From Christiangramia forsetii KT0803 (GTDB lineage: Bacteria > Bacteroidota > Bacteroidia > Flavobacteriales > Flavobacteriaceae): a stretch of 64,000 bases of DNA. The DNA is taken from the NCBI RefSeq assembly GCF_000060345.1, contig NC_008571.1:248001-312000 (forward strand), in the 5' to 3' direction. This document shows, in pieces, positions 63,661 to 64,000 of the stretch (position 1 is its first letter; every line of letters starts with the position of its first letter). The position numbers and the translations under genes are program-made. Below the pieces are notes generated by a model. The model had not been told where the DNA came from, did no database searches, and was given only the letters and a program-made list of their open reading frames with translations.

Positions 63661-64000
63661 ATGACAAACTTCAGATTTGAGATGAAGGCTGTAGTGCTTT
63701 CATGCATGTTTATGGCTGTAGTATCCTGTAAAGTAAAGGATACTAAGCAGAATACTTCCACAGAGCCCGGTCAGGCAATGATGGAAAAAGATACGGTGAA
63801 AGCCGAAGAGAGTGCAGACCTAAGTCTTGATTTCAAGAAGTACGAACTGGAAAACGGCTTAAATGTTATACTGCATGAAGACAAGTCAGATCCTATTGTT
63901 TCCGTAGCGATTCAGTACGGAGTTGGGTCTAACCGTGAGAAAAAAGGAAGAACAGGTTTTGCCCATTTATTTGAGCATATGCTGTTTCAGGAATCTGAAA
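63661..64000 (+). CDS. M16 family zinc metallopeptidase lipoprotein, 5' part
   Basis: 113 codons in the window, running off the right edge. An N-terminal lipoprotein signal (lipobox VVSC, Cys23), a linker, then the M16A domain: KKYELENGLNVILHED, VSVAIQYGVGSNREK and the inverted zinc motif HLFEH within GFAHLFEHMLFQ. It belongs to the outer-membrane or periplasmic pitrilysin-like proteases. The gene is outside the element. Confidence 0.88.
   Translation, partial: MTNFRFEMKAVVLSCMFMAVVSCKVKDTKQNTSTEPGQAMMEKDTVKAEESADLSLDFKKYELENGLNVILHEDKSDPIVSVAIQYGVGSNREKKGRTGFAHLFEHMLFQESE

Overview
The window looks like chromosomal DNA of a marine-type flavobacterium (Bacteroidota, Flavobacteriaceae; a Gramella/Christiangramia-like genome is my best guess, inferred from gene content and not from any search). 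The support is a PorP/SprF type IX secretion protein, a DUF6089-uppS-bamA-skp-skp envelope operon, several families typical of Bacteroidota (DUF2797, DUF4230, GSCFA, bacterial GH3), A+T-rich DNA, weak Shine-Dalgarno sites, frequent TTG starts, and promoters of the Bacteroidota form TTTG-N17-20-TAnnTTTG.

Layout. 0-3.2 kb: the 3' part of a PiT phosphate transporter with a PhoU-like tail, an nfu iron-sulfur carrier gene broken by a 4-bp duplication, and a porP-like gene. 3.2-11.2 kb (minus strand): murI, two skp/ompH genes, bamA, uppS, a DUF6089 barrel protein, nadK and a CBS-domain protein, which together form an envelope-biogenesis block. 11.3-19.7 kb (plus): pdxJ, an alpha/beta hydrolase, a FadL-type porin with an SGNH lipoprotein, a YvlD-like membrane protein, and tig-clpP-clpX. 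19.8-23 kb (minus): a tight operon M23 peptidase-merR-lemA-TPM-TPM. 23-39 kb: alaS, GSCFA, DUF4230, phenylalanine hydroxylase, urocanate hydratase, several small proteins, a PLP enzyme, a LysM glucosaminidase, hemL, an acetyltransferase, GH3 and DUF2797. 39.1-39.85 kb: a nearly perfect tandem array with a unit of about 293 bp. 39.9-53.5 kb: AsmA, a queuosine-precursor transporter, a folK-deoxynucleoside kinase fusion, an orphan Pycsar-effector-like membrane protein, a TrmH methylase, a lipoprotein, two unknown proteins, an ABC exporter and mutS. 53.5-54.2 kb: a second repeat field. 54.19-54.37 kb: tRNA-Gly(GCC) and tRNA-Leu(UAA).

The accessory region is a 9-kb integrative element (about 54,349-63,408) inserted in the 3' end of tRNA-Leu. 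A 34-bp perfect direct repeat (tRNA 3' end plus CCA and part of the terminator) marks both ends. A tyrosine integrase sits at the right end, and short TAGTCAAC repeats with 11-bp spacing lie just inside both ends as probable integrase arm sites. All genes are on the minus strand: integrase, an unknown protein, an HTH/excisionase-like protein, a putative replication initiator, a single-chain MmeI-like (type IIL) restriction-modification enzyme, and a translationally coupled trio (STAS-GHKL ATPase, DUF4325 STAS-like protein, two-TM coiled-coil protein). The trio is the best candidate for an undescribed system: it resembles a partner-switch signalling module ending in a membrane protein, carried as cargo beside a restriction enzyme. 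Beyond the element, an M16 zinc protease lipoprotein begins and runs off the window.

Domain names come from recognising motifs by eye; no database search was run.
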